From contig NZ_BDDS01000004.1 in NCBI RefSeq assembly GCF_001653135.1, positions 248,001 through 312,000 on the forward strand: a stretch of 64,000 bases of DNA. Direction: 5' to 3'. Every line of letters begins with the position of its first letter. Position 1 is the first letter of the stretch. Of the stretch, positions 26,335 through 35,564 are shown one piece after another. A program made the position numbers and the translations under genes. Origin of the DNA: Pseudoalteromonas neustonica. Lineage in GTDB: Bacteria > Pseudomonadota > Gammaproteobacteria > Enterobacterales > Alteromonadaceae. Under the pieces are notes generated by a model. It saw only the letters and a list, made by a program, of their open reading frames with translations. It ran no database searches and was not told the origin of the DNA.

Positions 26335-27639
26335 TTAGCGATACACCTGAAATAACTGCTTTACATTTACTTTAGCCTGTAACTTAGCGGCAATTAAATA
26401 CAACCCAGCTAATTTTCGGTGTATAAAGAGCGCATCAACCGGCGGGGTATGCCACTGCTGTGCATCTGTACTCATTGCCATACCTGCATTTTTCAAACGC
26501 ATTGCAAGATCACTACTGCCAAAATCATATGCCTGCTCACTTCGTAGTGGCTCACACGCTAACATAAACAAATCAAGTACGTTGTTTTTATAGCTATCAA
26601 CAATGTCATCTTGAAAATAACCAATAGCCACTGCAGCACTAAAAGCACTCTGGCGATCATTATTACTGGCGGCACTTAAAAGCGCACGATACCCATCGCT
26701 GAGCTTATCAGGTACTTCTCGAGTAGCCCCAAAATCAAGTAGCACGATGCGCTCTGAGGCTATTTGATACTGAAAATTAGCGAAGTTAGGATCTGTTTGC
26801 ATCAGTTTAAAATCAAACAACTCATGGAAAAATAGCGAAATCAAATCACTCGCAATATGGTCGCGTTGAGCTTGAGTCAAACTGTCTAACTCCTCAATCG
26901 GCTGTGCCTCAACATACTCCATTGCTAAAATTTGTTTTGTACTGTACTGCTCATATAAAGCAGGCACAATATAGCGTGGTTCGTTCGCTAATAACGAGCC
27001 AAAACGTTGCAAATAACTGCCTTCTAGCTGGTAATCCGCCTCAGCGAGTAGCTGCTTTTTGGCTTCTGCCACTAAGGGTTTAATATCAAGGTCTTTAGGC
27101 AGTAAACGCGATAGAGTAAGCAAGGTCATCACATTATCAACGTCACTTTGTACGCTTTGTGCAATTCCTGGGTATTGAATTTTTACAGCCAGCTTATTTC
27201 CTTGCTCAGTAACCGCATGATGAACTTGACCAATTGACGCTGCTGCAAACGGCCGTAATTCAATATGAGAAAGGGTATCAATCCAATTACCGCCCCACTG
27301 CGTTTTTAAAACGCCAATCAGCTGCTTATGCGGCATAGGGTTAGCATCGGCTCTGAGCATCGCCAATAATTTCGCTAATTCAGGGCTCAGTAAATCACCG
27401 GCATCCATTGATAATAGCTGCCCCAACTTCATTGCAGCACCACGTAAATGTGCCAGCTGTTTAGCTAAATGCTCAATGTTCTTAGGTTGAAGCAACAAGT
27501 TTTTATTATTCCATGACTCGCCTTTGAGCGCGCCCTTCGCACCGGACACCAGCATATTACCAGCCACTTTTCCTGCCATTGAACCTAGTTTTGCAAACCG
27601 TGAAAATCGTGATGTGGGAATTGCACGCTCTTTAGTCAT
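26335..27639 (-). CDS. ABC1/UbiB-family atypical kinase
   Basis: A 434-residue protein of the ABC1/AarF/UbiB family. The KxGQ motif (RGAAMKLGQLLSMD, about residue 55), the Ala-rich loop (RPFAAASIGQVHHAV), the lysine strand (KLAVKIQYPG) and the DFG-like metal-binding motif (ERIVLLDFGATREV) are in the usual order. No C-terminal membrane helices of true UbiB are visible, so this is more like the bacterial/archaeal 'AarF domain' group. UbiB promotes ubiquinone synthesis; the substrate of this paralog is unknown. It is 101 bases downstream of the small membrane gene on the same strand. Confidence 0.85.
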   Translation of the reverse strand: MTKERAIPTSRFSRFAKLGSMAGKVAGNMLVSGAKGALKGESWNNKNLLLQPKNIEHLAKQLAHLRGAAMKLGQLLSMDAGDLLSPELAKLLAMLRADANPMPHKQLIGVLKTQWGGNWIDTLSHIELRPFAAASIGQVHHAVTEQGNKLAVKIQYPGIAQSVQSDVDNVMTLLTLSRLLPKDLDIKPLVAEAKKQLLAEADYQLEGSYLQRFGSLLANEPRYIVPALYEQYSTKQILAMEYVEAQPIEELDSLTQAQRDHIASDLISLFFHELFDFKLMQTDPNFANFQYQIASERIVLLDFGATREVPDKLSDGYRALLSAASNNDRQSAFSAAVAIGYFQDDIVDSYKNNVLDLFMLACEPLRSEQAYDFGSSDLAMRLKNAGMAMSTDAQQWHTPPVDALFIHRKLAGLYLIAAKLQAKVNVKQLFQVYR

Positions 27640-27740
27640 TATAAGTCCTAAAATTTTGAAGTCCTACGTTATTAATACACAAGCTTATCCTGTCGAAACA
27701 CATTTAAAATTCCGAAAAATTAAAGCTCAGTGACTTAAGA

Positions 27741-28160
27741 TCACGTTGATGTAGAAGGTAAAACATCTTTGTTTTTACTGGATAAATAAAATACCCACAC
27801 AAAAAATATCATAAAAATTAAATCATTAAGCCCATAGATACTATAAAAAACACCAGCTAGAATATCCTCTGAGTAAACGGCCTTTACGCTGTTTTCACTA
27901 TGCCACAGAATCCAAATAACAACATAAATCAGCTTTTCGACAGCAAAAACAGCCGAAATCCACTTCGCGCTTGAATTACTCAAACCAATGCAAAGATACG
28001 CAAGCCCCCACATTACAATCATGAGAAGCCCAAAATTAGACATCACTACGGGATCCGCACTATTAATTGCCGTATTTGTAAAACCACGTGAAAAAACCAC
28101 AACACTGAAATTCATCAGTGCTGATAATATAAATCCCCTTTTAATTAATGTATTCTCCAT
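27741..28160 (-). CDS. Hypothetical four-helix membrane protein
   Basis: A 139-residue protein with four hydrophobic segments (about 9-25, 43-61, 68-88, 103-125) and a short charged tail. AGGAAA precedes the ATG at 28160. It follows the lipocalin-like gene after 15 bases on the same strand, so it is probably part of the Att-like operon, but I do not recognise the family. Confidence 0.6.
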   Translation of the reverse strand: MENTLIKRGFILSALMNFSVVVFSRGFTNTAINSADPVVMSNFGLLMIVMWGLAYLCIGLSNSSAKWISAVFAVEKLIYVVIWILWHSENSVKAVYSEDILAGVFYSIYGLNDLIFMIFFVWVFYLSSKNKDVLPSTST

Positions 28161-28175
28161 ATTTTCCTCTTTCGT

Positions 28176-29246
28176 TTAATAACCAGTGAGTTCGGCATAG
28201 CCTTTGCCATTAAAGCCGCCAGTCGCTTTAACTCGTCCTTCCCAATATTCTATTGATAATTGGTTTCGAGAGTCCTTTGTAATGCTTTCAATAATGATGG
28301 CTTCGCTATTAGCTAATTGGACTTGCCATTTACTTGGGTAATCTCGATTATCCAAACTCACAGTATTAATCACTGTCAATGTAATATCTTGTTGAGGAAT
28401 TTGAGTTACCTTGCCATTGGCCGAAATTTTACTCCCACTGCAATAATCATAACCTTGATCATCACCACGAATGCAAAACAGCATTAAGCCTTTTTTATCA
28501 CCTGATTGACTGTCAACAAGGCTAAACCAATCCCAGCCGCGCTGTTGTTTATCGAGTAAACTGGCAGACCATTCTCTGTCATACCATGCATTTCCCGTGA
28601 CGCTGTAATGATTGCCCGCAAAAGTTAGCTTGCCAGTTACATTCAAAAATGGGTAACTATAATAATACGATGCATGACCACTTTGCGTTTTTTGGCTGTA
28701 ACCATTATCACCATGCAAAGTAAGTGGGCTTTGCGCTAATGTCAGTTCAACAGCATAACCCTCTTGCTCAGCTGATAAAGTTAAAGGCAAAAATGTGTTC
28801 TCATTACTTTTTAACTGCCAGTTATCAATTGAAGCATTAAACGGCGAGCTTGTTACACTCGCCTGACCTACTCGAGCAAAACGTTCAAAAGCAATATGCT
28901 CTTGCTTGCTCTGCATAGCAAAATGAGCAAAATAAAGGTTATTATCCCACCACTGTGAATTAATCTTGCTTGGCATTAACGTACGAAATAATGTCCATTG
29001 CACACCAAATGTTTCATTGTTTGCTGTTTTTAAATTAGCAGTGAGATACCACCACTCAATGCCCTGCTTGTTATGAATACCGTGGTCCTGAGGAAAACTA
29101 AGGATTTCACTTGGTTTAACAGGTTCCCCTATCGACACTTGTAATGCAGAGCCCATCTCTGTTTTCTTACTTTTTTGCTGTTCAGCTGGTTGGCATGCAC
29201 ATAAAATACATAAAACAAATACACTGAATAGTCTATTTTTTAGCAT
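28176..29246 (-). CDS. AttH-like (CrtC/lipocalin-like) lipoprotein
   Basis: A 356-residue lipoprotein: lipobox LCAC with Cys at about residue 18, then an AttH/carotenoid 1,2-hydratase-like double lipocalin fold. Typical motifs are FPQDHGIHNKQGIEWWYLTANL near the N-terminus and TGNAWYDREWSASLLDKQQRGWDWFSLV in the middle. AttH is encoded beside the AttEFG ABC exporter in several proteobacteria, as here (3 bases after the permease). The role is proposed to be binding a hydrophobic molecule for the transporter; the ligand is unknown. Confidence 0.85.
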   Translation of the reverse strand: MLKNRLFSVFVLCILCACQPAEQQKSKKTEMGSALQVSIGEPVKPSEILSFPQDHGIHNKQGIEWWYLTANLKTANNETFGVQWTLFRTLMPSKINSQWWDNNLYFAHFAMQSKQEHIAFERFARVGQASVTSSPFNASIDNWQLKSNENTFLPLTLSAEQEGYAVELTLAQSPLTLHGDNGYSQKTQSGHASYYYSYPFLNVTGKLTFAGNHYSVTGNAWYDREWSASLLDKQQRGWDWFSLVDSQSGDKKGLMLFCIRGDDQGYDYCSGSKISANGKVTQIPQQDITLTVINTVSLDNRDYPSKWQVQLANSEAIIIESITKDSRNQLSIEYWEGRVKATGGFNGKGYAELTGY

Positions 29247-29249
29247 GCC

Positions 29250-31649
29250 TTAGTGCTCCTGCGATTCTTGTTTTATTATTCGTCGAATAGGTAAGTAAGC
29301 ACATACAACTGATACGCCTACAAGCGTTAAACAGGTCAATAATAAATGCATAAAATCAACGCTAAAATGAATCGTCCACCCAAAGGCTATCGGCATGACA
29401 AATGCCAGTAAAGCATACCCAAGAGCAAACCCTAAGGGGATCGCAAATAGAGTTGTAACAAGCACGACCCCACTAGTTTGCAGAAGTTTCATACCAAGTA
29501 ACTGGTATTTTGTAACGCCCAAATGCCGTAAAATAGTAAGCTGTTTTAACTGATTAGTGCTTAAACTTAATAAGCTGGTACATAAGCTTAATAATGCAAT
29601 CGCTAAAATAAAACTATTGAGTGCCTTAGTGACAACAAACGTGTCTTCAAATAATGTTTTGGCATAGCGCTTAAACTGCTTGTTGTCTAAAATCTGTGTA
29701 CTATCTTGGTTAAAATCTTCAATTAAACGTTCACTAAACGCCGCAACGGTGGTGCCGACTTTTAACCGAATTGAATAGCCAAAATAGTCACTGTTTAACG
29801 CCGTACTCTTGTGTCTTTTCTCTTGCGTTAATAAAGAAATAGCAGGATTACCATAATCATAGAAAAAGCCCGTTATACGACAGGTGAAACGTGTAGCGTT
29901 TTGCTTAAATACAACCTTATTACCCAACGAAAAACCAAACTTAATTTTACTTTGCTCATTGGCTAAACAGCCCTCATTACTAAAGTCATCCTCAGTTACG
30001 AGCTTTGCTGAGGTCAGTGAAATATGCTGATAGTGCTGAGAACCTTCACCAAAACTTGCCAACTTAGCAGGAATTTGATCAACGTTGCCCTCACTTTGCA
30101 TGTAAATACTCAGCAATTTAACGCCTGACTCGCTACTCAACGTGTCCCTTAATGTGCTATCAAGTGATGTTGAACGTAAATAAATGTCTGCGCTGAGTTG
30201 TTTTTCAAGATGGGCGTTTAAAGTATTACTAAAGCTTTTTACCATAATTTGCATGCCAATAGCGCTACCGAGTGCGACTAAAATAGCAACAACTGCAATA
30301 TGTAAATCTTTTAAGTAATAGCGGGTATCACAATGTAGCCACTGAGCTAATGGGTTGCGTATATGAATTGGTAAACATGCAAGAGCAGATAATACTTTGG
30401 GAACCATTAATATAAACAAAACAAGAATAGTAAAACACACGAGTAAGGCTTGTAGTTCAGTGCTCGCGTAATTTAATAACCAAATCAACACCACGCACGT
30501 ACACACTAATAAAGTATAAAAAAGCCGCTCGCCTTTCACTGTTATCTGTTTTGCTTGCGCTAATAATATAACAACCAAGCTTATGATATTTAGTGAAAAA
30601 CCCAAAAGCACATTAAACCACTGCCAATTAATCACTAGTGCTTTATCCAGCTGATACAAGCCAACTAAGGTGCTGTTAATATCAAGCACAAGTGCATTGG
30701 CTATAACATATCCACCCGCGGTACCAAGTAAAGCTGTAAATAAACTCAAAACCATTAGCTCGATCAGTAAGCTAATTTGAATACCTCGCGTGCTACAGCC
30801 TAATAAATGTAACTGCTGGAGTAATTTTCTTCGTGCAGATAACGTCAGCTTTATCGCGTTAAAACTTAAAAAAGCCGCCACAATATAGCCAAGCATCGCC
30901 AGGGCCGTTAAATTAAAAAAGAATGCCTGCGATAAAATATCAAACTCTTGTTGTTGCACATCTATAAGCTCAGCGCGCCCTGCAATTAACAACTGTATTT
31001 GCGCTTGTTGCTGCTGCGTTAAATTCGATAATTCAATAAAACTAAGCTGCCCTTTGGCATCTAATAAATAATCGGCGTTCGCAAGATCTGTAATTGCCCA
31101 TAAACCAATATCATCGGCAAAATATATATTTGGTTGGTGGCGCTCATTTTGGAATATAAAAGGAAGACGTTCACCTGTTGTGGTCGTAAGACGATCTTTA
31201 AATTGGGAATCAACAAGTAGCGATGATAATGCAAAAGGCCCACCAGCCTGCCCGCTGCTAATCTCTGTTTGTAGATATGGTTTGCTGTTTAACCACAATA
31301 ACGTATCAACACCTTGAATCCCTAATGTGCCTTCACTTGTTGCTATCCTACCTCGTAGTACTGGCTGTGCGGTTGTAATCCCTTTTTGACGAAGCTTAAG
31401 CCATATATTCCCGTTAATATATACCTTGCCTGCCAGTGGCTTAATTAGATGTGAAACAGGATTATTAATAAGTGCAGAGGAATTATCATAGCGGTTTTTT
31501 GCTTCTTGGTTTAGCCCTGCGATTGCGGTTAATAGTGCACTCCCTAAACTAAAGCCTATAAAAAACAAGGCTATTAACCATGGGTGACGACGATAAAACG
31601 CAATATGGGTGGCTAAAATAAGCTTTATTTCGTTATACAAAGCAACCAT
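29250..31649 (-). CDS. ABC exporter permease, AttFG-like (tandem FtsX domains)
   Basis: A 799-residue permease with two FtsX-like halves: TM1 at about 20-40, a periplasmic loop, helices at about 240-265, 290-320, 340-365, a middle block near 380-420, a helix at about 450-470, a second periplasmic domain (about 475-660), and helices near 675-700, 725-755, 765-785. The 'LRHLGVTKYQLLGMKLLQTS' segment is the FtsX coupling loop. This corresponds to AttF and AttG joined, or to the YbbP type. It overlaps the ATPase gene by 17 bases. Confidence 0.87.
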   Translation of the reverse strand: MVALYNEIKLILATHIAFYRRHPWLIALFFIGFSLGSALLTAIAGLNQEAKNRYDNSSALINNPVSHLIKPLAGKVYINGNIWLKLRQKGITTAQPVLRGRIATSEGTLGIQGVDTLLWLNSKPYLQTEISSGQAGGPFALSSLLVDSQFKDRLTTTTGERLPFIFQNERHQPNIYFADDIGLWAITDLANADYLLDAKGQLSFIELSNLTQQQQAQIQLLIAGRAELIDVQQQEFDILSQAFFFNLTALAMLGYIVAAFLSFNAIKLTLSARRKLLQQLHLLGCSTRGIQISLLIELMVLSLFTALLGTAGGYVIANALVLDINSTLVGLYQLDKALVINWQWFNVLLGFSLNIISLVVILLAQAKQITVKGERLFYTLLVCTCVVLIWLLNYASTELQALLVCFTILVLFILMVPKVLSALACLPIHIRNPLAQWLHCDTRYYLKDLHIAVVAILVALGSAIGMQIMVKSFSNTLNAHLEKQLSADIYLRSTSLDSTLRDTLSSESGVKLLSIYMQSEGNVDQIPAKLASFGEGSQHYQHISLTSAKLVTEDDFSNEGCLANEQSKIKFGFSLGNKVVFKQNATRFTCRITGFFYDYGNPAISLLTQEKRHKSTALNSDYFGYSIRLKVGTTVAAFSERLIEDFNQDSTQILDNKQFKRYAKTLFEDTFVVTKALNSFILAIALLSLCTSLLSLSTNQLKQLTILRHLGVTKYQLLGMKLLQTSGVVLVTTLFAIPLGFALGYALLAFVMPIAFGWTIHFSVDFMHLLLTCLTLVGVSVVCAYLPIRRIIKQESQEH

Positions 31650-32286
31650 CTCTTAGTACTTTTACTTCATCAAAGTAGCTCGTTAATTCTTCAGAGTGAG
31701 TTACCATAACTAAGTTGATTTTTCTCCTGCGGCATAACTGGGTGAGTAACTTAACAACTTGATGTGAGCGTGTTTGATCTAAGTTGCCAGTGGGTTCATC
31801 GGCTAAAATTATTTGCGGTTTGTTAAGCAGCGCTCTTGCAATGCCGACTCGTTGTTGCTCTCCACCAGATAGCTGGTGCACTAAAGAGTCAAGTTTACCA
31901 TCTAAACCTAACTCATTAACTAAAGTATCAAACCCTTCAACATCTTGATGTGGAAAATTAAGTTTATGCTGAAATAAAATATTTTGCTTCACATTTAAGC
32001 ACTCAAGAAGTTGATAATGCTGAAATATTAAGCCGATTTTTCGCCTATACAAGGTCAGCTCGTGCTCGTTCATCGATGATAGAAGATGCCTATTAACACT
32101 AACGACCCCGCTGTGCGCCTTAATTAAACCCGCTAAGATATGTAATAAGGTTGTTTTACCCGAGCCACTATCCCCAAGTAACGCCAGCTGTTGCGAATTA
32201 TCAATCGATAAATTAAGGTTATTTATAATACGCTGCTTGTTACTACCATCAGTGCGACTAAAGCACAGATCTTTAATTTCAATCAC
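31633..32286 (-). CDS. ABC exporter ATP-binding protein, AttE-like (YbbA/LolD class)
   Basis: A 217-residue ATPase starting with GTG at 32286, with AAGGAG well placed upstream. Walker A GDSGSGKTT, Q-loop LIFQHYQLL, signature LSGGEQQRVGIARAL, Walker B IILADEPTGNLDQ, switch His in VMVTHSEE. First gene of the unit ATPase - permease - lipocalin-like lipoprotein - small membrane protein, the order seen for attEFGH. All catalytic motifs are intact. Confidence 0.9.
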   Translation of the reverse strand: MIEIKDLCFSRTDGSNKQRIINNLNLSIDNSQQLALLGDSGSGKTTLLHILAGLIKAHSGVVSVNRHLLSSMNEHELTLYRRKIGLIFQHYQLLECLNVKQNILFQHKLNFPHQDVEGFDTLVNELGLDGKLDSLVHQLSGGEQQRVGIARALLNKPQIILADEPTGNLDQTRSHQVVKLLTQLCRRRKINLVMVTHSEELTSYFDEVKVLRDGCFV

Positions 32287-32710
32287 GATAACTCCTTGTT
32301 TATAAATAGCACATTAACGTAATGAGGCTCATAAAACCACCAAAAACCTCAACCTTAATAATCCCTCTTTTTAAACGTTAACCTCAATACGTTATACCAA
32401 AAGGTTTAACTCAAGTCCGCTTTGCCTTTTGAAAAGGGCTTTATTAGCAAGTAATCAACACCTGTTCAGACCAGTTAACTAAGTTAATGAAACCATTCAT
32501 GTTACGTAAATATAATAGGCATTTCACTGTAAAAACAACCTAGTTAAAACGGCGTATTTTTAAATTAATAACTAGCAATAGTGGAGGGTTTACTGCTATA
32601 AATACCATACTTTAATTGCATCAATATACACACATACAATCATAAAGGATTTGGTTTGACGCAGTATTTACTTATACCTAATTAAAATTAGGCAACTTGT
32701 TGGACAATAC
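32287..32710. other. Divergent intergenic region, 424 bases
   Basis: Separates the Att-like operon (minus) from the secreted-protein gene (plus) and must hold both promoters. AT-rich. I see no open frame, strong hairpin or known repeat in it, and cannot place promoters with confidence. Confidence 0.5.
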
Positions 32711-33760
32711 ATGATTCTTAATAACCGTTCTAAAAGTGCATATAGCTTACACACACCATTTACTTTTAATCTATTAAGCAAATTTGTATTACTACTGGTA
32801 TGCTGCATGAGCCTTCCAAGTAAAGCGACAACGTTAATGTCTGGCGAGTTGTCTCGGCATTTAAAAGCAACTAACTATGGCGCTAAAGCGGATAACCGCT
32901 GGGCAATGCCCGATGCAAAAGAACAAGAAATATTTTATGCTGTTTTCAAGTCATTTTTTGCACAAAATTATCCACTTGCAAGTGAGTTAGCAAAAGACAT
33001 CGGCTATCGGGTTATAGAGTTTAAAGATACGAAAACCGATAAAAAATATTACTTACTACAAGAAATAGCACAGCTACCTAGCCCTGACTTCAAAGGCGGC
33101 GGTACTTTTGTGTACAATCCAGATGGGCTCAATGCCACCTTGCAGGCACCTCATCCTAAAAGAGATACATTTACTGGCACTCAATCAATCGATGCATTTT
33201 TATACACTCAAGCAAAGTTATTAATGCTTGCTGGCACCCGAAGAGACAGCAGCCACACATTAAGTACTTGTACAAATGGTAAATACCAAGCAAGCGATGT
33301 GGCGCATCAAACAGATTCTTTCTTTAATATTGCGCACAAGTACATATCTGATTACGATGACAGTTCAGTATTTATTCAATATCACGGCTTTGGTAAAACC
33401 ACGCTAGCCAAGTTGCAAAATCAATGTAATACCGATAATCCACTGATGCTTAATTTGAGCGAAAGTGTCAGATACGCGACCGCTGAGAATGAACATAGCC
33501 TGCTACATGAGCTAAAAAGAAACGTTGAAAAAGAGGGTAAAATTAAAGCCTGTGTTTACGGTAATGATACAAAAAGCTTAGGTGGTACGTGGAATGTACA
33601 GGCACGTTATACTAACGGTTCAAGTAATACTTGCTCTTCAAGCTCTGTCGCATCTTCAAAGCGTTTTATTCACCTTGAACAAAGTTACTCTGTCAGAAAG
33701 TACCACAGGGATGAAATGCAAATTCATTTAAAAGCAGCGCTTGAGGCCTATTTAAAATAA
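32711..33760 (+). CDS. Secreted protein of unknown function
   Basis: A 349-residue exported protein. The long N-terminus has a hydrophobic signal at about residues 22-40 (LLSKFVLLLVCCMSLPSKA). The mature part contains possible metal- or active-site motifs: APHPKRDTFTG, QAKLLMLAGTRRD, SVFIQYHGFGK, and FIHLEQSYSVR near the C-terminus. The order His...Asp, HG, E-x-S-x-x-R recalls zinc amidohydrolases of the N-formylglutamate/poly-glutamate hydrolase kind, but that is a weak visual likeness only. It has four to five Cys that could form disulfides. It is convergent with the YidD-like gene. Confidence 0.7.
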   Translation: MILNNRSKSAYSLHTPFTFNLLSKFVLLLVCCMSLPSKATTLMSGELSRHLKATNYGAKADNRWAMPDAKEQEIFYAVFKSFFAQNYPLASELAKDIGYRVIEFKDTKTDKKYYLLQEIAQLPSPDFKGGGTFVYNPDGLNATLQAPHPKRDTFTGTQSIDAFLYTQAKLLMLAGTRRDSSHTLSTCTNGKYQASDVAHQTDSFFNIAHKYISDYDDSSVFIQYHGFGKTTLAKLQNQCNTDNPLMLNLSESVRYATAENEHSLLHELKRNVEKEGKIKACVYGNDTKSLGGTWNVQARYTNGSSNTCSSSSVASSKRFIHLEQSYSVRKYHRDEMQIHLKAALEAYLK

Positions 33761-33773
33761 CAGCAAATCAAAC

Positions 33774-33801
33774 GCTCATTGTTTAAATTAAAACAATGAG
33801 C
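33774..33801. terminator. Hairpin between convergent genes
   Basis: GCTCATTGTTT and AAACAATGAGC form an 11-bp perfect stem with a 6-base AT loop between the secreted-protein gene and the YidD-like gene. It overlaps the last codons of the latter. Symmetric, so it could serve both directions. Confidence 0.55.
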
Positions 33802-34159
33802 AATCACAGGCTGAGCTAGGCAAATCACACCCTTTTTTTGGTATGCAGCTCGATGTACCGAGTGTTGGATCGCAGCAATCAACGCTGCATTTATCTTTAT
33901 CGTTTTTTTTAGGTTTATCGTTTTTCTTAGATTTATTTGCTTCATTTTCATGCAGTTGTTGATAAGCACCTTTACAGTCGGTGAATCGCATTTTGACCAA
34001 ACGGTAACCACAAAACACGCCATGCTCTTCAATAATGTGTTTAACCGCTTCAGAACATGATACTCCTTGATGAAGAGCGGCATGCGCACACCGAAACCCT
34101 TTATAAGGAGAAATTCTTTTTTGATAAAAGCGGATCAATAATAATGCGAAGTATTTCAT
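33788..34159 (-). CDS. YidD-like protein with Lys-rich linker and Cys-rich tail
   Basis: A 123-residue protein. Residues 1-70 match YidD (membrane protein insertion efficiency factor): LLLIRFYQKRISPYKGFRCAHAALHQGVSCSEAVKHIIEEHG keeps the RFYQ.ISP and C...CSE pattern. Canonical YidD is about 85 residues and sits between rnpA and yidC; this copy is elsewhere and has a Lys/Asp-rich linker (about 76-90) and a tail with eight Cys (CSVDCCDPTLGTSSCIPKKG then CDLPSSACDC). The function of this paralog type is unknown. A second frame overlapping it (33748-34089) is a shadow. Confidence 0.8.
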   Translation of the reverse strand: MKYFALLLIRFYQKRISPYKGFRCAHAALHQGVSCSEAVKHIIEEHGVFCGYRLVKMRFTDCKGAYQQLHENEANKSKKNDKPKKNDKDKCSVDCCDPTLGTSSCIPKKGCDLPSSACDCSLF

Positions 34160-34314
34160 TTACTGTCCTATAAAAATAATAGCGATTAAAAGCCTGCTAA
34201 ACGTCCCTTAAAATACAACCTAACACAATAGCCCACACAACTCACTGACATCAATGACGACCACTTAACCCTACTCAAATACTCCCAAGGTGAGTGCTTG
34301 TTGAGGTATATATA

Positions 34315-35322
34315 TTAATCACTGACTATTTTAGTTATCGTTTCAACATTAACTTGTTGATTTAAGTCACCTCTAATAACTACTGTTGCAGATATTTTAT
34401 CTTGAATGGCTTGCCTGTTTGGATCCCAAAAAATTTGTAAAAAGCCCAAAAGCCCAGTTGCAAAACCAGCTCCATATCCGCCATAACGGCCAAATGAATC
34501 CCATAAACTTAGGTAGTCTCCATTAAGTGCGACAACTCGAATATTACATAGCTTTTTACCGGGGGTTTGCCCTCTCCATAACAAGGAAAATAACGTAAAA
34601 TAAACAGCCGCCCACCCAAAACCTAATCCTAAATCTTCAATTATTCCTTTACCCCATTGCAAAATGCTTGTTGATGACTGAGTTTTTTGCGAAGTCAGTA
34701 CAGGCGGTGTTTTAATTTCTTTATCGAGCTCTTTAGCAGGTCTTTCAACCATAGCCCATAATACAACTCGCGTAATAACAGTGTACTCTTGCTCTGCGAT
34801 TTCTTGTAATTTAGGAACATCTGCTATTAATTGCTCAAGTGCGCTTTGTTGACACAAAAAATCACAATTTTTTTCATTTTCGGTCTGCTCTAAATAATTC
34901 AAAACTTGTTGTTTTTCACCTGACTTTAAAACTATGTCTTGATCTTTATTCACCTTATTAACAACTCTATCTCCTTCAACGTAGTCAATCCCCTCAGAGA
35001 GCAATACCAATGAACAAGTAAACAATGCGCTTGCTGCGAGTATCTTTAATACTCTGCGCCAAAATGAAGACATATTCGGTAGATATTTTCCTGCAGTTCC
35101 TTTATAAAAAGCCATTGCAGCAACAAATGCAATTAATGCAGCGCTGAGTTTAGCCGCTAAGAATATAAGCGCCACATCAATAATTATTGCCACAGCTCTA
35201 CGCGTAGGGCTTGCCAAAGGTAAACCCAGCAATGCCTGATCAATTTTAAACGCAAACGGTGTTACGATCTCCCTCGTTTCGGTACTTGATAATTCTAATT
35301 CAACTATTTCTTTTGCTTTCAT
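34315..35322 (-). CDS. RDD-family membrane protein
   Basis: A 335-residue protein from the ATG at 35322 (MKAKEIVELELSS), chosen because AAAGGCG precedes it; the frame runs 20 codons further up without family support. The RDD domain is split: the first part has SPTRRAVAIIIDVALIFLAAK (Arg/Asp motif) plus helices at about 50-100, then a soluble insert of about 130 residues (CDFLCQQSALEQLIADVPKL), then helices and the motif WRGQTPGKKLCNIRVVALNGD, WDPNRQAIQDKISATVVI. RDD proteins are proposed membrane transport or insertion proteins; some exchange Na+/H+. The internal insert is unusual. Confidence 0.82.
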   Translation of the reverse strand: MKAKEIVELELSSTETREIVTPFAFKIDQALLGLPLASPTRRAVAIIIDVALIFLAAKLSAALIAFVAAMAFYKGTAGKYLPNMSSFWRRVLKILAASALFTCSLVLLSEGIDYVEGDRVVNKVNKDQDIVLKSGEKQQVLNYLEQTENEKNCDFLCQQSALEQLIADVPKLQEIAEQEYTVITRVVLWAMVERPAKELDKEIKTPPVLTSQKTQSSTSILQWGKGIIEDLGLGFGWAAVYFTLFSLLWRGQTPGKKLCNIRVVALNGDYLSLWDSFGRYGGYGAGFATGLLGFLQIFWDPNRQAIQDKISATVVIRGDLNQQVNVETITKIVSD

Positions 35323-35564
35323 AAGCTGTCGCCTTTTATTATTTTTATTACAGCTAAAGCGCCGCACATTAATGCACTTCACATTTATAATAATTTTACC
35401 ACGTTCAATAAGTAAAAAGAGACTTGTTTATTTACATCTCGAAGTGCAATCTAACAACATCCTTTAATTTAACTGCGTTGAGCTTAAAAACAAAAAACCA
35501 ATTTATTACACGCAGCTTAAAAAGTGATCGCCCTTAAACTTATCAGCCTAAGGACAATATCCCG

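Noticed and set aside
33748..34089. Minus-strand 113-residue frame overlapping the YidD-like gene
   Set aside because: The other frame (33788-34159) has clear YidD similarity; this one has none.
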